A stretch of 59,268 nucleotides of DNA from UBA12068 sp964452415 (GCA_964452415.1 CAYVME010000002.1:1-59268), one strand, 5' to 3'; counted from the stretch's first letter, positions 24,195 to 34,304 are shown. Translations and numbers: made by a program. Notes: generated from the letters alone by a model not told the origin.

Positions 24195-25742
24195 CTACTT
24201 CTTTTCCCGCTTAAAAATCACCACATCTCCGAACTTTTTATCGACCATAAATTCCTTTTTGATCAAGGCCAAGGCTTCCTTGTCGAAACTCCCACTGTTC
24301 TTTTCGAAAACTCCCCAAACTGTATCATTTTCCGACATTATCCTCTCAAGCTCGGCAAGGCTTATTTTTTGATGAGCCTTGAGATCATGGGCGATCAGCC
24401 CTGCCCTAGCATAATAAAAATTACGGAAATTTCTGGTTATCAAGGCGTCTCCCCTTGAAGAATTTTTAGTAAGATAAGCAAAAGCCTCTCTGTAATCATC
24501 CTTTTCGTCAATCTGGGAATAAATACCCTGACTGAAAAATAACTTATTATAATCAGGCAAGGCTAGCAAGAAAAAAGTTACCGTGAGCATAAAGAAAAAT
24601 TTCTTGCTGGACAGAGAATTTTCTTGGACAAATTTAGCAATATAATAGATACCGGAAGCAAGCAAAATTATTCCAAATGGCATTGCAAAATAAATAAATC
24701 GCAGTCCATATCCGAATTTCAAAACAAACGTCATGGCTCCCACAATGCCAAAGAAAGATGCCAGCAACCACAATCCCTTCTTACTGCCCTCTTCATTATT
24801 CTTTATTAAAAAATAAGATCCGATACATATTAGAGCATACGCCACAAAAGGATTAACATAGTCACTCACTGCTCCCAATATATATCTGGAATTAAATCTG
24901 AAAAACTCAATCGATCCTTGATAATAGCTATCCTTAAAAAAGTTTATGCTTCCATTTTTGTAACTTATTATTTCTGGGAATAATAACATTGTGGAAATAA
25001 ATGCAAGCATTGAGGCAACAACGAAGAAAACATACTTATTCTTCCAGGAATGCTCCTGTTTAAAAATAAAAAGAGCTTTCATCAGACAATACAACAGAAA
25101 CACTCCACCAATAACCACAGTCAAAAGATGCAGATTAAAAGACAAGGTAAAAACAATAAAAACAAAAGGTGCCCAGAAGAAGTTAAAGCCCGTCTTTCTT
25201 TTCAGGTATTCAATACTTTCCCAATCTTTTCCTGTTTTCCCCTCAAAAAACAGAAACACGAGCCAAGACAAAAGCAAGAAGATTGGAAATAACATGGCAT
25301 ACATTCTCAAGGTTCTATCAATTGTTATTCCTGCAATACTTATTGAGAATAAAAAAGAAGAAATCAAGCCCACAGCATTTTTGCCAGTGAAATATCTCCC
25401 TGCGAAATACACCAACACGATACTTACAACACCCCAGAAAACACTCACGGTTCTGGCAACAAAAATAGTAGGATCAAAAAAATTAAACAATTGACTAACT
25501 TGAATCTTATACATCCAAGCCCTGTTGTCTCGAGGGGCAAACAGACTATCGTTAACCATCTGACTGTTGAAATCCCAAGCTTTCCACTGTCCGGTCATGT
25601 GATAGCCAAAGGAGGAATTGATATCCAAAAATTCATCCGTGGTCAATGGCAATGCATCAAGTTTATACAATCGAAGAAAAAGCCCCAAAAGCACTATGGA
25701 AATCAAAATTAACAAGGATTTCTTATTGATCATACTTTTCAT
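24195..25742 (-). CDS. GT-C (GT39/ArnT-like) membrane glycosyltransferase A
   Basis: 515 aa from the ATG at 25742, one nt after the upstream stop; a longer frame to 25820 would overlap that gene. Polytopic, with about 11 helices. Loop 1 has the acidic pair of GT-C enzymes (LPLTTDEFLDINSSFGY), and a soluble C-terminal domain of about 95 residues begins near DYREAFAYLTKNSSRGD. Such enzymes transfer a sugar from a polyprenyl-phosphate donor on the outer face. It is the third of three tandem paralogs on this strand (with 25744-27300 and 27311-28858); all keep the order loop motif, WDFN/WDFK, YRWQVAQLF-like stretch. Confidence 0.83.
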   Translation of the reverse strand: MKSMINKKSLLILISIVLLGLFLRLYKLDALPLTTDEFLDINSSFGYHMTGQWKAWDFNSQMVNDSLFAPRDNRAWMYKIQVSQLFNFFDPTIFVARTVSVFWGVVSIVLVYFAGRYFTGKNAVGLISSFLFSISIAGITIDRTLRMYAMLFPIFLLLSWLVFLFFEGKTGKDWESIEYLKRKTGFNFFWAPFVFIVFTLSFNLHLLTVVIGGVFLLYCLMKALFIFKQEHSWKNKYVFFVVASMLAFISTMLLFPEIISYKNGSINFFKDSYYQGSIEFFRFNSRYILGAVSDYVNPFVAYALICIGSYFLIKNNEEGSKKGLWLLASFFGIVGAMTFVLKFGYGLRFIYFAMPFGIILLASGIYYIAKFVQENSLSSKKFFFMLTVTFFLLALPDYNKLFFSQGIYSQIDEKDDYREAFAYLTKNSSRGDALITRNFRNFYYARAGLIAHDLKAHQKISLAELERIMSENDTVWGVFEKNSGSFDKEALALIKKEFMVDKKFGDVVIFKREKK

Positions 25743-25743
25743 G

Positions 25744-27300
25744 CTAATTGTTATTCCAATAATAAACCATTCCCTCTCCCTTAATCTCCTTGCTTTCTTT
25801 TTTTTCAAAATTATCTTCAATATATTCCAAGACTCCCTTTTTTAAAAAGGCATTATCCTTTTCGGGTATAACTATCCAACCCGACTTATTCTCTGATCTT
25901 ATTTTGTTCAAATAATCCTTAGAAATAAGTTTGTTTTGCAGATTAAATTCACCTCCAAAATCATAAACTTCAAGATTCAAATCTGAAAAATAATAATTCC
26001 TATATTCCCTCGTTATTAAAACATCTCCTGCCTGAGCATTTTTTTTGACATATTCAAAAACACTGCGATAATCAAGTTCATCCCTAACTGGATTGTCATC
26101 ATAAATGCCTTCATCCGATGAAAGAAATTTCCAATTTGGAATAAGCACTAGCATCACCAACAAAGAAAGATAAAATATTTTCTCTTTATTTATTTTGAAA
26201 TTATTTCTCAAGCAATCCGCAACATAAAAAATCCCAGAGGCCAACAATGTCATTTCAAAGGATCTTGCAATAAAAATATAGCGATCAAAAGGACCAACGC
26301 TCCAAACAAATATTGCAAGAAAAATAATCACAAGATACGACAAAGCCATCCAGAGAGCTCTCTTTGATAGGAATCTTTTTTCATCATTAAACATCATATA
26401 AGAACCATAAGCCATTAAGACCAAAGCAACTGAAAAGAAAGAATAATTATCCGACAAACGATTCACATAGGCATAGTTGCTTTCAAATATTTCAAAGATA
26501 CCAGAATTACCGATAATGATTTGAGGAAAATAAAAATATACAACCAAATAAGCAACAAACATGGTCGCTACTGCCACCACATATTTGTTGAAAAATGATT
26601 TCGTTTTGAAATAAACAAAAATCACCTGCGTCAAACAATACACAAAAAAAACAGGAGCAATGTCAACCACTAGTGGTTGCAAGTGATATCCAAGCAGGCC
26701 AAACAAAAAAGTTGGCAAAATCCACACAGGATTTACAATTATCTTTTCCTGTATCAATTTAATGATACCAATCTTTCCTGCATATTTTTCCTCCCACAAC
26801 ATATACACAGACCATGAAAAAGCCACAAAAACCGGGAAAAACATGGCGTACATTCTGAGCATGCGATCAAGAACGATTGCTGAAACACTAACGGAAAACA
26901 AAAATGCGCTCAGAAGCCCGATAGTCTTATTTTTTGTAAAATAAGTCGAAAAGAAATACATCAACACAATTGAAATAACTCCCCAAAAAATACTGACCAA
27001 ACGAGCAACTGATTCTGCGGGAGGAAAAATTTTGAAAAGTTGTGCCACTTGCCATCTGTAAATCCAACTTCTCTCGTTTCTTGATTTTTTGATGTCTTCT
27101 GTCAAATTTTCATCAACTGCAACCGCATCAGTCTTGAAATCCCAAGCTTTCCATTGCCCAGTTTGGTGAAAACCATATGCGGCAGCCACATCAAAGAATT
27201 CATCGCCAGCGAAAGACTTCTCTCCCAGATTATATGCGCGCAAAAAAAATCCAAGAACAACGATCGCAAAGAGTATCGAAAATATTTTTTTATTGTTCAT
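25744..27300 (-). CDS. GT-C (GT39/ArnT-like) membrane glycosyltransferase B
   Basis: 518 aa from the ATG at 27300, 10 nt after the upstream stop and preceded by GGGGAAG; the frame extends to 27360 but would overlap the upstream gene. Seen: loop-1 motif SFAGDEFFDVAAAYGF, WKAWDFKTD, SWIYRWQVAQLF, about 11 helices and a C-terminal extracytoplasmic domain with AGDVLITREYRNYYF. The resemblance to both flanking genes along the whole length points to tandem duplication followed by divergence of the C-terminal domain. Acceptor and donor unknown. Confidence 0.83.
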   Translation of the reverse strand: MNNKKIFSILFAIVVLGFFLRAYNLGEKSFAGDEFFDVAAAYGFHQTGQWKAWDFKTDAVAVDENLTEDIKKSRNERSWIYRWQVAQLFKIFPPAESVARLVSIFWGVISIVLMYFFSTYFTKNKTIGLLSAFLFSVSVSAIVLDRMLRMYAMFFPVFVAFSWSVYMLWEEKYAGKIGIIKLIQEKIIVNPVWILPTFLFGLLGYHLQPLVVDIAPVFFVYCLTQVIFVYFKTKSFFNKYVVAVATMFVAYLVVYFYFPQIIIGNSGIFEIFESNYAYVNRLSDNYSFFSVALVLMAYGSYMMFNDEKRFLSKRALWMALSYLVIIFLAIFVWSVGPFDRYIFIARSFEMTLLASGIFYVADCLRNNFKINKEKIFYLSLLVMLVLIPNWKFLSSDEGIYDDNPVRDELDYRSVFEYVKKNAQAGDVLITREYRNYYFSDLNLEVYDFGGEFNLQNKLISKDYLNKIRSENKSGWIVIPEKDNAFLKKGVLEYIEDNFEKKESKEIKGEGMVYYWNNN

Positions 27301-27310
27301 TTTTATATAT

Positions 27311-28858
27311 TCACTTCCCCCAAGTGTAGACAACCACCCATTTGGAAAAAGATTTATCACTGACTCTGGTCAAATTATTTTTCAGATATTCCCTGCCGGC
27401 CTTGCAAACATAGTTGTTATCGATATTGGGCAAAACAATCCAGCCACTCTTGTTCTCAGCTATAATTTGCCCAAACAACTTGTCACAATTCGGACTTTTG
27501 AAAGAATATCTTTGACTTTTTATGCCATAGGTTTTGAAGTTTGCTCCCGACCAATAAAAACTCCTATAAGCCCTGGTCACGATAACATCTTCCGGACTGG
27601 AATTTGGCAAAATATAAGCAAAAACATCTCGAAAATCTGCATACGCAGAATTCTTGTTGGCCACATACATCGATTTTTCACCCTTGAAATAACTGAAGTC
27701 AAGAACAAATAGCATCAAAATCAATCCTGCGATGATGATCATTTTTTTGTAAGCCTTGAAATGATCCATGAAAAATCGCAATATTGCCACAATACCAACT
27801 GCTGACAATATGGCCACAAAAGATTGAATAAAATACACATATCTGTGAGCAGGCGTTCTGTTCCAAATAAAAATTGAACTCAAAAGAGGAAGCGCCAAGG
27901 AAATGAAAAGAAACAGTGATTCTTTTGGACGCTTTAATTTTTTTGCCAGATACCAAGCACCGATCAAAACAAAAAATATGCCAACCCAGGGATATGTTGT
28001 GTCTGAAAAAACATTCCCGATATAACTATAATCATCAGAAAAGAAACTGACCTGTTTGTCGAGATATTTATAAAAGTTACCAAAAAATAATTTCACCCCA
28101 ATAAAACTTCCCAGTGCGCCAAAAATTATTATGGTGTGAACATTGATTATTTTTTGAATCAGTGGTTTTTTTCTGATAAACCATATTGACCTGATCAAAG
28201 AATATGCAACGACAGTGAAGCCGACATTTAATGTCGCCAAATGAATGTCTGCACTGATAAGCCCAAAAATCAAAACACCCCACAAGTATGATGGATTGAA
28301 ACCAAGAAATTCGTGAAGCTTCTCAAAGTAGAAATTCTTTCCCCTATATTTAGCTTCATAAAATTTATAGATAAACCAAGACAGAATCAAATAAACAGGA
28401 TACAGCATGGAATACATCCTAAGCCTTCTTCCGAAAATAATGCCAGATTCTCCAACTGCCACCAAAAAAGCTGCCAAAAGCGCAATATAAATATCCCCCG
28501 TAAATGAAAATGCCACCAAGAAGACCACAACCACTCCCAATGTCCCCCAAAAGGCACTCAAGGATCGCATTAGCGTCTCCGAAGGCTCAAAGAAATGATA
28601 CAGTTGAGCCAATTGCCAACGATACACCTCGGCTCTTTCATTACTGGAACTGTCTTGCAAATCCTCATCAAAAGGTTTTCCCATATTGAAATCCCAGGCC
28701 ACGAAATCTCCAGTTTTAAAATATCCATAAGAAGTATTGGCCTCAAAAAATTCATCCCTGTCCAGCGCTGTCACTCCGAGATTATAAAAACGCAGAATTC
28801 CGCCCAAAAGAACAATAATTACCAAAGAAATGATGACTAATTTTTTTTCATTTAACAT
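27311..28858 (-). CDS. GT-C (GT39/ArnT-like) membrane glycosyltransferase C
   Basis: 515 aa, first gene of the three-paralog array. Seen: loop-1 motif TALDRDEFFEANTSYGY, FVAWDFNMG, VYRWQLAQLYHFF, about 11 helices, and a C-terminal domain with PEDVIVTRAYRSFYW and two Cys (NCDKLF, VCKAGRE). It is divergent from the metallophosphoesterase gene starting at 28917; the two start codons are only 58 nt apart, so their control regions overlap. Function as above. Confidence 0.83.
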   Translation of the reverse strand: MLNEKKLVIISLVIIVLLGGILRFYNLGVTALDRDEFFEANTSYGYFKTGDFVAWDFNMGKPFDEDLQDSSSNERAEVYRWQLAQLYHFFEPSETLMRSLSAFWGTLGVVVVFLVAFSFTGDIYIALLAAFLVAVGESGIIFGRRLRMYSMLYPVYLILSWFIYKFYEAKYRGKNFYFEKLHEFLGFNPSYLWGVLIFGLISADIHLATLNVGFTVVAYSLIRSIWFIRKKPLIQKIINVHTIIIFGALGSFIGVKLFFGNFYKYLDKQVSFFSDDYSYIGNVFSDTTYPWVGIFFVLIGAWYLAKKLKRPKESLFLFISLALPLLSSIFIWNRTPAHRYVYFIQSFVAILSAVGIVAILRFFMDHFKAYKKMIIIAGLILMLFVLDFSYFKGEKSMYVANKNSAYADFRDVFAYILPNSSPEDVIVTRAYRSFYWSGANFKTYGIKSQRYSFKSPNCDKLFGQIIAENKSGWIVLPNIDNNYVCKAGREYLKNNLTRVSDKSFSKWVVVYTWGK

Positions 28859-28860
28859 AG

Positions 28861-28889
28861 TTGACTTTTATTTAAAAAAATGCTATACA
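28861..28889 (+). promoter_or_regulatory. Sigma-70 promoter of the metallophosphoesterase pair
   Basis: TTGACT (28861-28866), 17-nt spacer, TATACA (28884-28889), 28 nt before the start chosen at 28917. It begins directly after the start codon of the divergent GT-C gene. Confidence 0.75.
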
Positions 28890-28916
28890 TGTTTAAACAA
28901 TGATCTATTTAACACT

Positions 28917-30296
28917 ATGATATCAAAAATTAAGAAATTTGTAAAATTGATAAATAGGTTAAAAATATACTTCCTCGCAAAGAAAGAACGCCTCTTTTAC
29001 ATGAATTTTTTCAAATTTTCCAATAATCCACCTCACCCAAAGAAAAGAGTCCTCACTACCTTGTCAATTATCATTTTTTCCTTTCTCTTGATCTGCATTG
29101 GGACATTGTATTACCTGGGGTATTTCAAAAAAGTTAGCGACGGCTTTCCCGAAACCATTGAGTACTTGCACTCTCTGCCAAAAGCAGAAAAACTCTACAT
29201 ATGGTCAAATAGCGAAAATTTTTGCAAACTGTTCAATGGCAAATGCGTTTGGGGAAATAGCATTCCCGAATATTCAGAATTCGACTATTTTGTCTTTTTT
29301 GTAAATCAAGACAAAAGCGTCCTCACCAACGATGGAAAATATTCAGATTTCAAAAAATATGCATCCGAAAAAATAGTTGTCAAAAAGAGAAGCAATCTGG
29401 TGACAAAAGCTGAAATAGTTAGTCATTTGGATATTCCTTCCGAGCTTATTCCGCCACCATCAGAATTTACTTTTGCCATTATCGGTGATTCTCAACGATG
29501 GAAACAACGCGACTTGGAAACAAGTCAATTCTATTCAATTCTAGGAAATATAAAGAAGATTAAGCCCGACTTCCTCTTGGCCATGGGAGATTTGACGCCT
29601 GACTACGCTTGTCCAGATGCAACAGCAACTTGTCGCGCTCATTACGAAAAATGGAAAAGTGAGATTGAAAAATATGTCCCAATCATATATCCTGCAATGG
29701 GAAACCATGATGAAGCAAACAAAGGAAGATTATTTTATAAGGATGTTTTTTCTCTGCCAAACAATGGCCCCGTCGGTTCTGACGCCATGGCATATTCATT
29801 AAATTACAAGAATTCACTTTTTGTCTTTTTTGATGATTTTTATGAATCAGAAGAAAAAAAACTTACAACAAGCTTTCAAAAACAAACTGATTGGCTAAAT
29901 CAAAATCTTAAAAATACCACAAGGAGAAACATTTTTTTTGTAGCTCATGCTCCAAGTTTCAACAGAGCAGAACCCATAAACACTCCCCGTTGGAAGAATC
30001 TTTTTGAAAATAATGTCTTTGCAACCTTTGCTGGTCACACCCACGTTTTCTGTCAAAGAACTGCCACGGCTGAAGAATTTGAAGCTGGGAATGGAGAATT
30101 ACATCATTTTATCATTGGAAATTCAGGCTCCATGAATCATCCTTTCCCGCCGGATTGTGAAAAAAAATATCAAGGTCCCCACTTTGCCATTGTGAAAATA
30201 AAAGGATCAGAAATGCAAATAACTATCCACGATTTCAGGGGCAACGAAATAGCAAAAACAATTGTTAACAACGAAAATTATTATCTGAGCAAATAA
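28917..30296 (+). CDS. Membrane-anchored metallophosphoesterase with GT-C-type module, paralog 1
   Basis: 459 aa from the ATG at 28917, which follows a consensus promoter; the frame reaches 28830 but would overlap the divergent gene. Domains: basic N-terminus, one helix at about 45-66, a 60-residue module at 75-132 (ETIEYLHSLPKAEKLYIWSN, ...FDYFVFF), then a calcineurin-like phosphoesterase at about 184-459. Metal-site motifs: GDSQ 190-193 (Gln in place of His), MGDLTP, GNHDE, AHAPSF and GHTHVF. The enzyme should face outward. The 75-132 module closely resembles the C-terminal tails of the GT-C proteins at 32421-36197. Substrate may be a phosphorylated glycan or lipid (inference). Confidence 0.85.
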   Translation: MISKIKKFVKLINRLKIYFLAKKERLFYMNFFKFSNNPPHPKKRVLTTLSIIIFSFLLICIGTLYYLGYFKKVSDGFPETIEYLHSLPKAEKLYIWSNSENFCKLFNGKCVWGNSIPEYSEFDYFVFFVNQDKSVLTNDGKYSDFKKYASEKIVVKKRSNLVTKAEIVSHLDIPSELIPPPSEFTFAIIGDSQRWKQRDLETSQFYSILGNIKKIKPDFLLAMGDLTPDYACPDATATCRAHYEKWKSEIEKYVPIIYPAMGNHDEANKGRLFYKDVFSLPNNGPVGSDAMAYSLNYKNSLFVFFDDFYESEEKKLTTSFQKQTDWLNQNLKNTTRRNIFFVAHAPSFNRAEPINTPRWKNLFENNVFATFAGHTHVFCQRTATAEEFEAGNGELHHFIIGNSGSMNHPFPPDCEKKYQGPHFAIVKIKGSEMQITIHDFRGNEIAKTIVNNENYYLSK

Positions 30297-30306
30297 GAAC
30301 AGTCCT

Positions 30307-31671
30307 ATGAAAAATAAGATTATTGCGGTTATAAAAAAACATCTCAAGAGATTTATTAGCCTGAAAAGTGTGCGGGTTAGAATTGATAAAATGCTTGAAA
30401 TAATCACTGCCATTCCGAGAAAGCATCCCGTATCTTTTCTTTTGCGATTGCCAATTCTATTTTTATCTGTTTGCGCATTGCTAATAATCGCGACACTTTT
30501 TAATCTGGATAAAAAGAATGATGGCTCCCAAGAAACTGCAACATATCTGAACAACCTGCCTGGAAACGAAAATGCAGTTATTTGGTCAAACAAAAAAAAT
30601 CTTTGCGAAAAATATCAACACACCTGTTATTGGGGTTCTGAGTTGCCAAAAGACACTGATATCGACTATCTTGTGTTTTTCATGAACCAAGCTGATGAAT
30701 CTGACATGGATAATGGTGATTTTTCACATCTAACAAATTTTTCAAATCCCACAAAAGAAATAAGTCGAGAAAATTTCTTCTTTGATTCCAAAAAATCAAG
30801 GATGCTTGAAGCTAAAAATATTCCGCAAAATCTTCTCCCCAACGCCCCGGAGTTTTCTTTCGCAATTCTTGGAGATTCGCAAAATTGGCCCAACAGTCCA
30901 ATTCAAAATGCGCAATTTGAAAGGATTATAGACAAAGTGAAAGATCTCAATCCTGATTTCATTTTATCAGTCGGAGATCTGACAAGTCTTGCGGGTTGCG
31001 TGAATGCCCAGACATGCCTGCCCTATTTCCAGAAATGGAAAGACCGAGTCAATCAAGCAAGCCCCAATGTGTATCCAGCAATTGGCAATCACGATTTCGA
31101 AAAGGGCGGTATGCGAATTTGGCAAACACTCTTTGAAACACCAAAAAATGGGCCCCTGGATCTCAAAGGAACTGTTTTTTCATTTGACTACAAAAATTCA
31201 CATTTTGTTTTTCTCAACAGTGAACTGTTCGAAGAAAGAAATGAGAACTCAACTCAATTCAACTGGCTGACACAAGATTTGAAAAACAACACAAAACAAA
31301 ACACATTTGCAATTTCACACCGTCCTGATTTTCCAAATGCATCATTCCCACAAATGCACAAATGGAAAACACTATCAGATGGCAAAACTTTGGCTTATTT
31401 TTCTGGACACATCCACACCCATTGCTACAGACAGATCGCATCATCAGATGTGGCTTCTTCAGCCAACTGGACAATCAATCATTTCATCATAGGCAACTCA
31501 GGGTCAAAAACAACAAATGCCCAAGCCAATTGCATGCAAGAAACAAGAAAGGCTCATTTTGCAATAGCCAAAGTTAAAGGAAGCAATCTCAACATCCAAA
31601 CATACGACTCCGAGGGAAACAAATTATTCGAAAACGATATTGATAACAATAAATACTACGATCCGAAATAG
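30307..31671 (+). CDS. Membrane-anchored metallophosphoesterase with GT-C-type module, paralog 2
   Basis: 454 aa, 10 nt after paralog 1 and clearly its duplicate. Seen: a long basic N-terminus, one helix at about 45-66, the shared module at 72-128 (ETATYLNNLPGNENAVIWSN, CYWGSELP, IDYLVFFMNQ), and a phosphoesterase domain with GDSQNW, SVGDLTS, GNHDF, SHRPDF and GHIHTH. Both paralogs carry Gln in the first metal motif, and the Cys pairs CVNAQTC and YACPDATATC lie at the same place, suggesting an extracytoplasmic disulfide loop. Probably co-transcribed with paralog 1. Confidence 0.85.
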   Translation: MKNKIIAVIKKHLKRFISLKSVRVRIDKMLEIITAIPRKHPVSFLLRLPILFLSVCALLIIATLFNLDKKNDGSQETATYLNNLPGNENAVIWSNKKNLCEKYQHTCYWGSELPKDTDIDYLVFFMNQADESDMDNGDFSHLTNFSNPTKEISRENFFFDSKKSRMLEAKNIPQNLLPNAPEFSFAILGDSQNWPNSPIQNAQFERIIDKVKDLNPDFILSVGDLTSLAGCVNAQTCLPYFQKWKDRVNQASPNVYPAIGNHDFEKGGMRIWQTLFETPKNGPLDLKGTVFSFDYKNSHFVFLNSELFEERNENSTQFNWLTQDLKNNTKQNTFAISHRPDFPNASFPQMHKWKTLSDGKTLAYFSGHIHTHCYRQIASSDVASSANWTINHFIIGNSGSKTTNAQANCMQETRKAHFAIAKVKGSNLNIQTYDSEGNKLFENDIDNNKYYDPK

Positions 31672-31684
31672 CACTTCGGAAAAA

Positions 31685-32338
31685 TTATTCAAGATTAATA
31701 ACCTCGTAATTCAAATCAAATCTGTTGGTTAATCCTTGAATGGCTTGATATTTTATTCCGCCATATTCTCTTTTCCAGAAATCGCCATGCCTGTGGCCTG
31801 AAAAAACATAATCCACTTTATATTTCTTGAAAACATCATTTATTTTTTTACAATCCTTGAGCACACCATCTGTTCCATATTTAAAAACAGGATAGTGCAT
31901 AAAAATCGCCACTTTCTTGTCTCCATATCCATTTAATTGCTTCTTGGGCCAATTTACATCACCCTTACCGCAATTTTTGTAATCAACAATGACAATTCTC
32001 CAATCTTCCTTATTAAAAGAATAATGCTTTGATCCACCAACCTGAAGCTTTTTGTCGTGATTTCCGTTGGCCCAATATACATCTCTTCCAGCAGTCATTT
32101 CTTTCAACTGCGTGGCGTATTTTTTCTCTCCTCTTTCTGTGTTATCACCCAAAGTAACAATGATTCCCTTTGTTTTATTCAAAACTTCCTGAAATGCCGT
32201 CTTCCATCTTGGAACACAAACAAAGTCGCCACATCTATTTGTACCTCCGGCATGAATATCCGCAACCACATTCAAGGTTAATGCTTTTCCCGGAAGAGGA
32301 AAAAGCAAAATCAACACCAAAACAATTATATTTTTCAT
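31685..32338 (-). CDS. Secreted metallophosphoesterase
   Basis: 217 aa with a cleavable-looking signal peptide (hydrophobic 4-17, then GKALTLN), so the mature enzyme is exported. All five calcineurin-type motifs are canonical: DIHAGG, LGDNTERG, NGNHDKK, MHYPVF and GHRHGDF. Unlike the two larger phosphoesterases next door it has a His in the first motif, no membrane anchor after the signal and no GT-C-type module, so it is a separate lineage. It converges with the plus-strand pair, with 13 nt between stop codons. Confidence 0.87.
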   Translation of the reverse strand: MKNIIVLVLILLFPLPGKALTLNVVADIHAGGTNRCGDFVCVPRWKTAFQEVLNKTKGIIVTLGDNTERGEKKYATQLKEMTAGRDVYWANGNHDKKLQVGGSKHYSFNKEDWRIVIVDYKNCGKGDVNWPKKQLNGYGDKKVAIFMHYPVFKYGTDGVLKDCKKINDVFKKYKVDYVFSGHRHGDFWKREYGGIKYQAIQGLTNRFDLNYEVINLE

Positions 32339-32348
32339 AGAAATATAC

Positions 32349-32377
32349 TTTACAGATGCCTTTATATTTATTATAGT
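32349..32377 (+). promoter_or_regulatory. Sigma-70 promoter of the second GT-C pair
   Basis: TTTACA (32349-32354), 17-nt spacer, TATAGT (32372-32377), 43 nt before the start codon. The surrounding 100 nt are extremely AT-rich, so the call is less certain than the others. Confidence 0.55.
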
Positions 32378-32420
32378 TTTATTATATTAATTATATCTCA
32401 TTATAACTCAAAATAAAATT

Positions 32421-34304
32421 ATGGCCAAATTGAACTTTTTCAGAAAAATCCGATTTTACATAAAAAATAAACCGAAACTCATACCCATAACCTTTCTTTT
32501 TGGAATAGTATATCTGATTTATTTTTCATTTAGCTTTAACCATATTTCAGAATTTATAACGGCGGATGAACATTTTTGGGTAAACCAAAGAATATATACC
32601 TATTGGAACAGTGTTTTTAGTCCTGACAAATGGTCCAAAACAAAGCTGAGCGACAAACCAGGAGTCACAGTGGCATTGGTTTCAGGAGTGGGACTGTTAA
32701 AAGAAAGCAACCCCTACAAGACAATCAAGGATGCTGCCTCCGACAACATCAACGAACCCTTGGTGATAAAATCAGTCTACACAACATTTCGCATTCCTTT
32801 TGTTTTTTTCACGGCATTCTTTTCCATTTTTCTTTTTTGGATAACCAAAAAATTAACCGGGGATTTCTGGATTGCCTTTTGGTCATTCTCTTTGATGCTT
32901 CTTTCGCCCACTCTTTTGGGAATTTCTCAAATCACAAACGCTGATGCAGTCATGTGGTCCTTTTCATGCGCAACTCTGTTGTCATTTCTTGCCTATCTAA
33001 AAACAGAGGAGAAAAAAATCTTAATTCTTTCGCCGATTTTTCTGGGTCTTTCATTGCTGACAAAACTGGTAAGTGTCATTTTCTTTCCATTTTTGCTTCT
33101 TGTGGCTTTGTTGTTCATGATTGAAAAATTTGATGATTGGAAAAAAGATGGCACAGATGTCAGCAAGAAAATAACGATGGCACTGACTGCCTTTTTAATA
33201 ACCTTTCTGGGATCCCTTGTTGTTTTTTCCGTCTTTATGCCGGCAGTTTTCACTGATATCCAAATATTCCTTGAATACACCATCGGTTTTTCAGTAATGA
33301 AATACATTGTTCCGTTGATTCTTTTGTTTGTGACAACAATGTTGTTGGATGCTTGGAGACTTAAAAGCTTTTTAGCGATCAAGATTCTTGAGATTCTCAC
33401 ACCACGCAAAAATCTCATTTACAAATCAATTCCAATAATGCTTTTAGCATTTTTCGTCTTAACCATTCTGAACTGGAATTTGGGGCAATTCCTCCTTGAC
33501 CCAGAAAATGTTCTCAATCGCAACAGGGCAGAATTGCATTTCCTGTCCCGATATGCCCTGCATGAAAATCTGCTATATCAATTTTATCCGCTTGTGTTCT
33601 CGCTGACACCAATAGCGCTTATTTCCATTTTGTTTCTCTGGTCAAAATTCATTTTCAAAAACATCAAGGAGAGATTTTTGGTTTTGATCCTTTCTTTGTT
33701 TATATTGGTTTTCCTGGCAGCTTTGGTTGCTCTTGATATGCCTGCAATTATAAGATACATCATCGCTCTCTATCCCATATCTCTCATTTTGGCCAGCATA
33801 GGAATCAAGGAGTTATCAGAAAGCAAAAAATTCGCAAAAATAAGCAAGTTCCACATATCCCTCGTTCTTATTTTGTTCAGCTTTGCCAGTCTTTGGGCGA
33901 TAAAACCTTTCTATTTTAACTACACCAGCAATCTACTACCAAAGGAATATTCAATCGCATACGCCTGGGGTTATGGAGGCTACGAGGCTGCTCAATTCAT
34001 GAATTCATTGCCAAATGCTGAAAATCTCACTGTTTGGTCAGATTATTATGGTTTTCGAAATTTTTTCATTGGAACAACAACTACCGATTACATTCCCAAA
34101 AAAGGATCTGCGCCTATTGACTACTATATTTTAACAAAACAAGGACAAATAAAATATGATTACTGGTGCAATAAAGCCAAGAACTCTTGCGCGAAGAAAT
34201 ATGTTCCAGCTGGAAAATATTACACCAAAGAAAATCCGCTTTGGGAAATAAACATAGATGAGCGTCCGAATAATTTTATCAAAATTTATAAATCCGAAGA
34301 GTAA
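32421..34304 (+). CDS. GT-C (GT39-like) membrane glycosyltransferase D
   Basis: 627 aa, about 12 helices. Seen: loop-1 motif ISEFITADEHFWVNQR with the Asp-Glu pair, KPGVTVALVSGVGLL in the first periplasmic loop, and a C-terminal soluble domain from about residue 510 starting YAWGYGGYEAAQFMNSLP. The last part (about 519-575: AENLTVWSD ... IDYYILTKQG) is the same module seen in the two anchored metallophosphoesterases. It differs from GT-C A-C in loop motif and length, so it belongs to a second GT-C subfamily. Donor is probably a polyprenyl-phosphate sugar. Confidence 0.83.
   Translation: MAKLNFFRKIRFYIKNKPKLIPITFLFGIVYLIYFSFSFNHISEFITADEHFWVNQRIYTYWNSVFSPDKWSKTKLSDKPGVTVALVSGVGLLKESNPYKTIKDAASDNINEPLVIKSVYTTFRIPFVFFTAFFSIFLFWITKKLTGDFWIAFWSFSLMLLSPTLLGISQITNADAVMWSFSCATLLSFLAYLKTEEKKILILSPIFLGLSLLTKLVSVIFFPFLLLVALLFMIEKFDDWKKDGTDVSKKITMALTAFLITFLGSLVVFSVFMPAVFTDIQIFLEYTIGFSVMKYIVPLILLFVTTMLLDAWRLKSFLAIKILEILTPRKNLIYKSIPIMLLAFFVLTILNWNLGQFLLDPENVLNRNRAELHFLSRYALHENLLYQFYPLVFSLTPIALISILFLWSKFIFKNIKERFLVLILSLFILVFLAALVALDMPAIIRYIIALYPISLILASIGIKELSESKKFAKISKFHISLVLILFSFASLWAIKPFYFNYTSNLLPKEYSIAYAWGYGGYEAAQFMNSLPNAENLTVWSDYYGFRNFFIGTTTTDYIPKKGSAPIDYYILTKQGQIKYDYWCNKAKNSCAKKYVPAGKYYTKENPLWEINIDERPNNFIKIYKSEE

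Noticed and set aside
31662..31680. TCCGAA-ATAGCAC-TTCGGA as a terminator between converging genes
   Set aside because: Stem overlaps the stop codon and no T-run follows on either strand.
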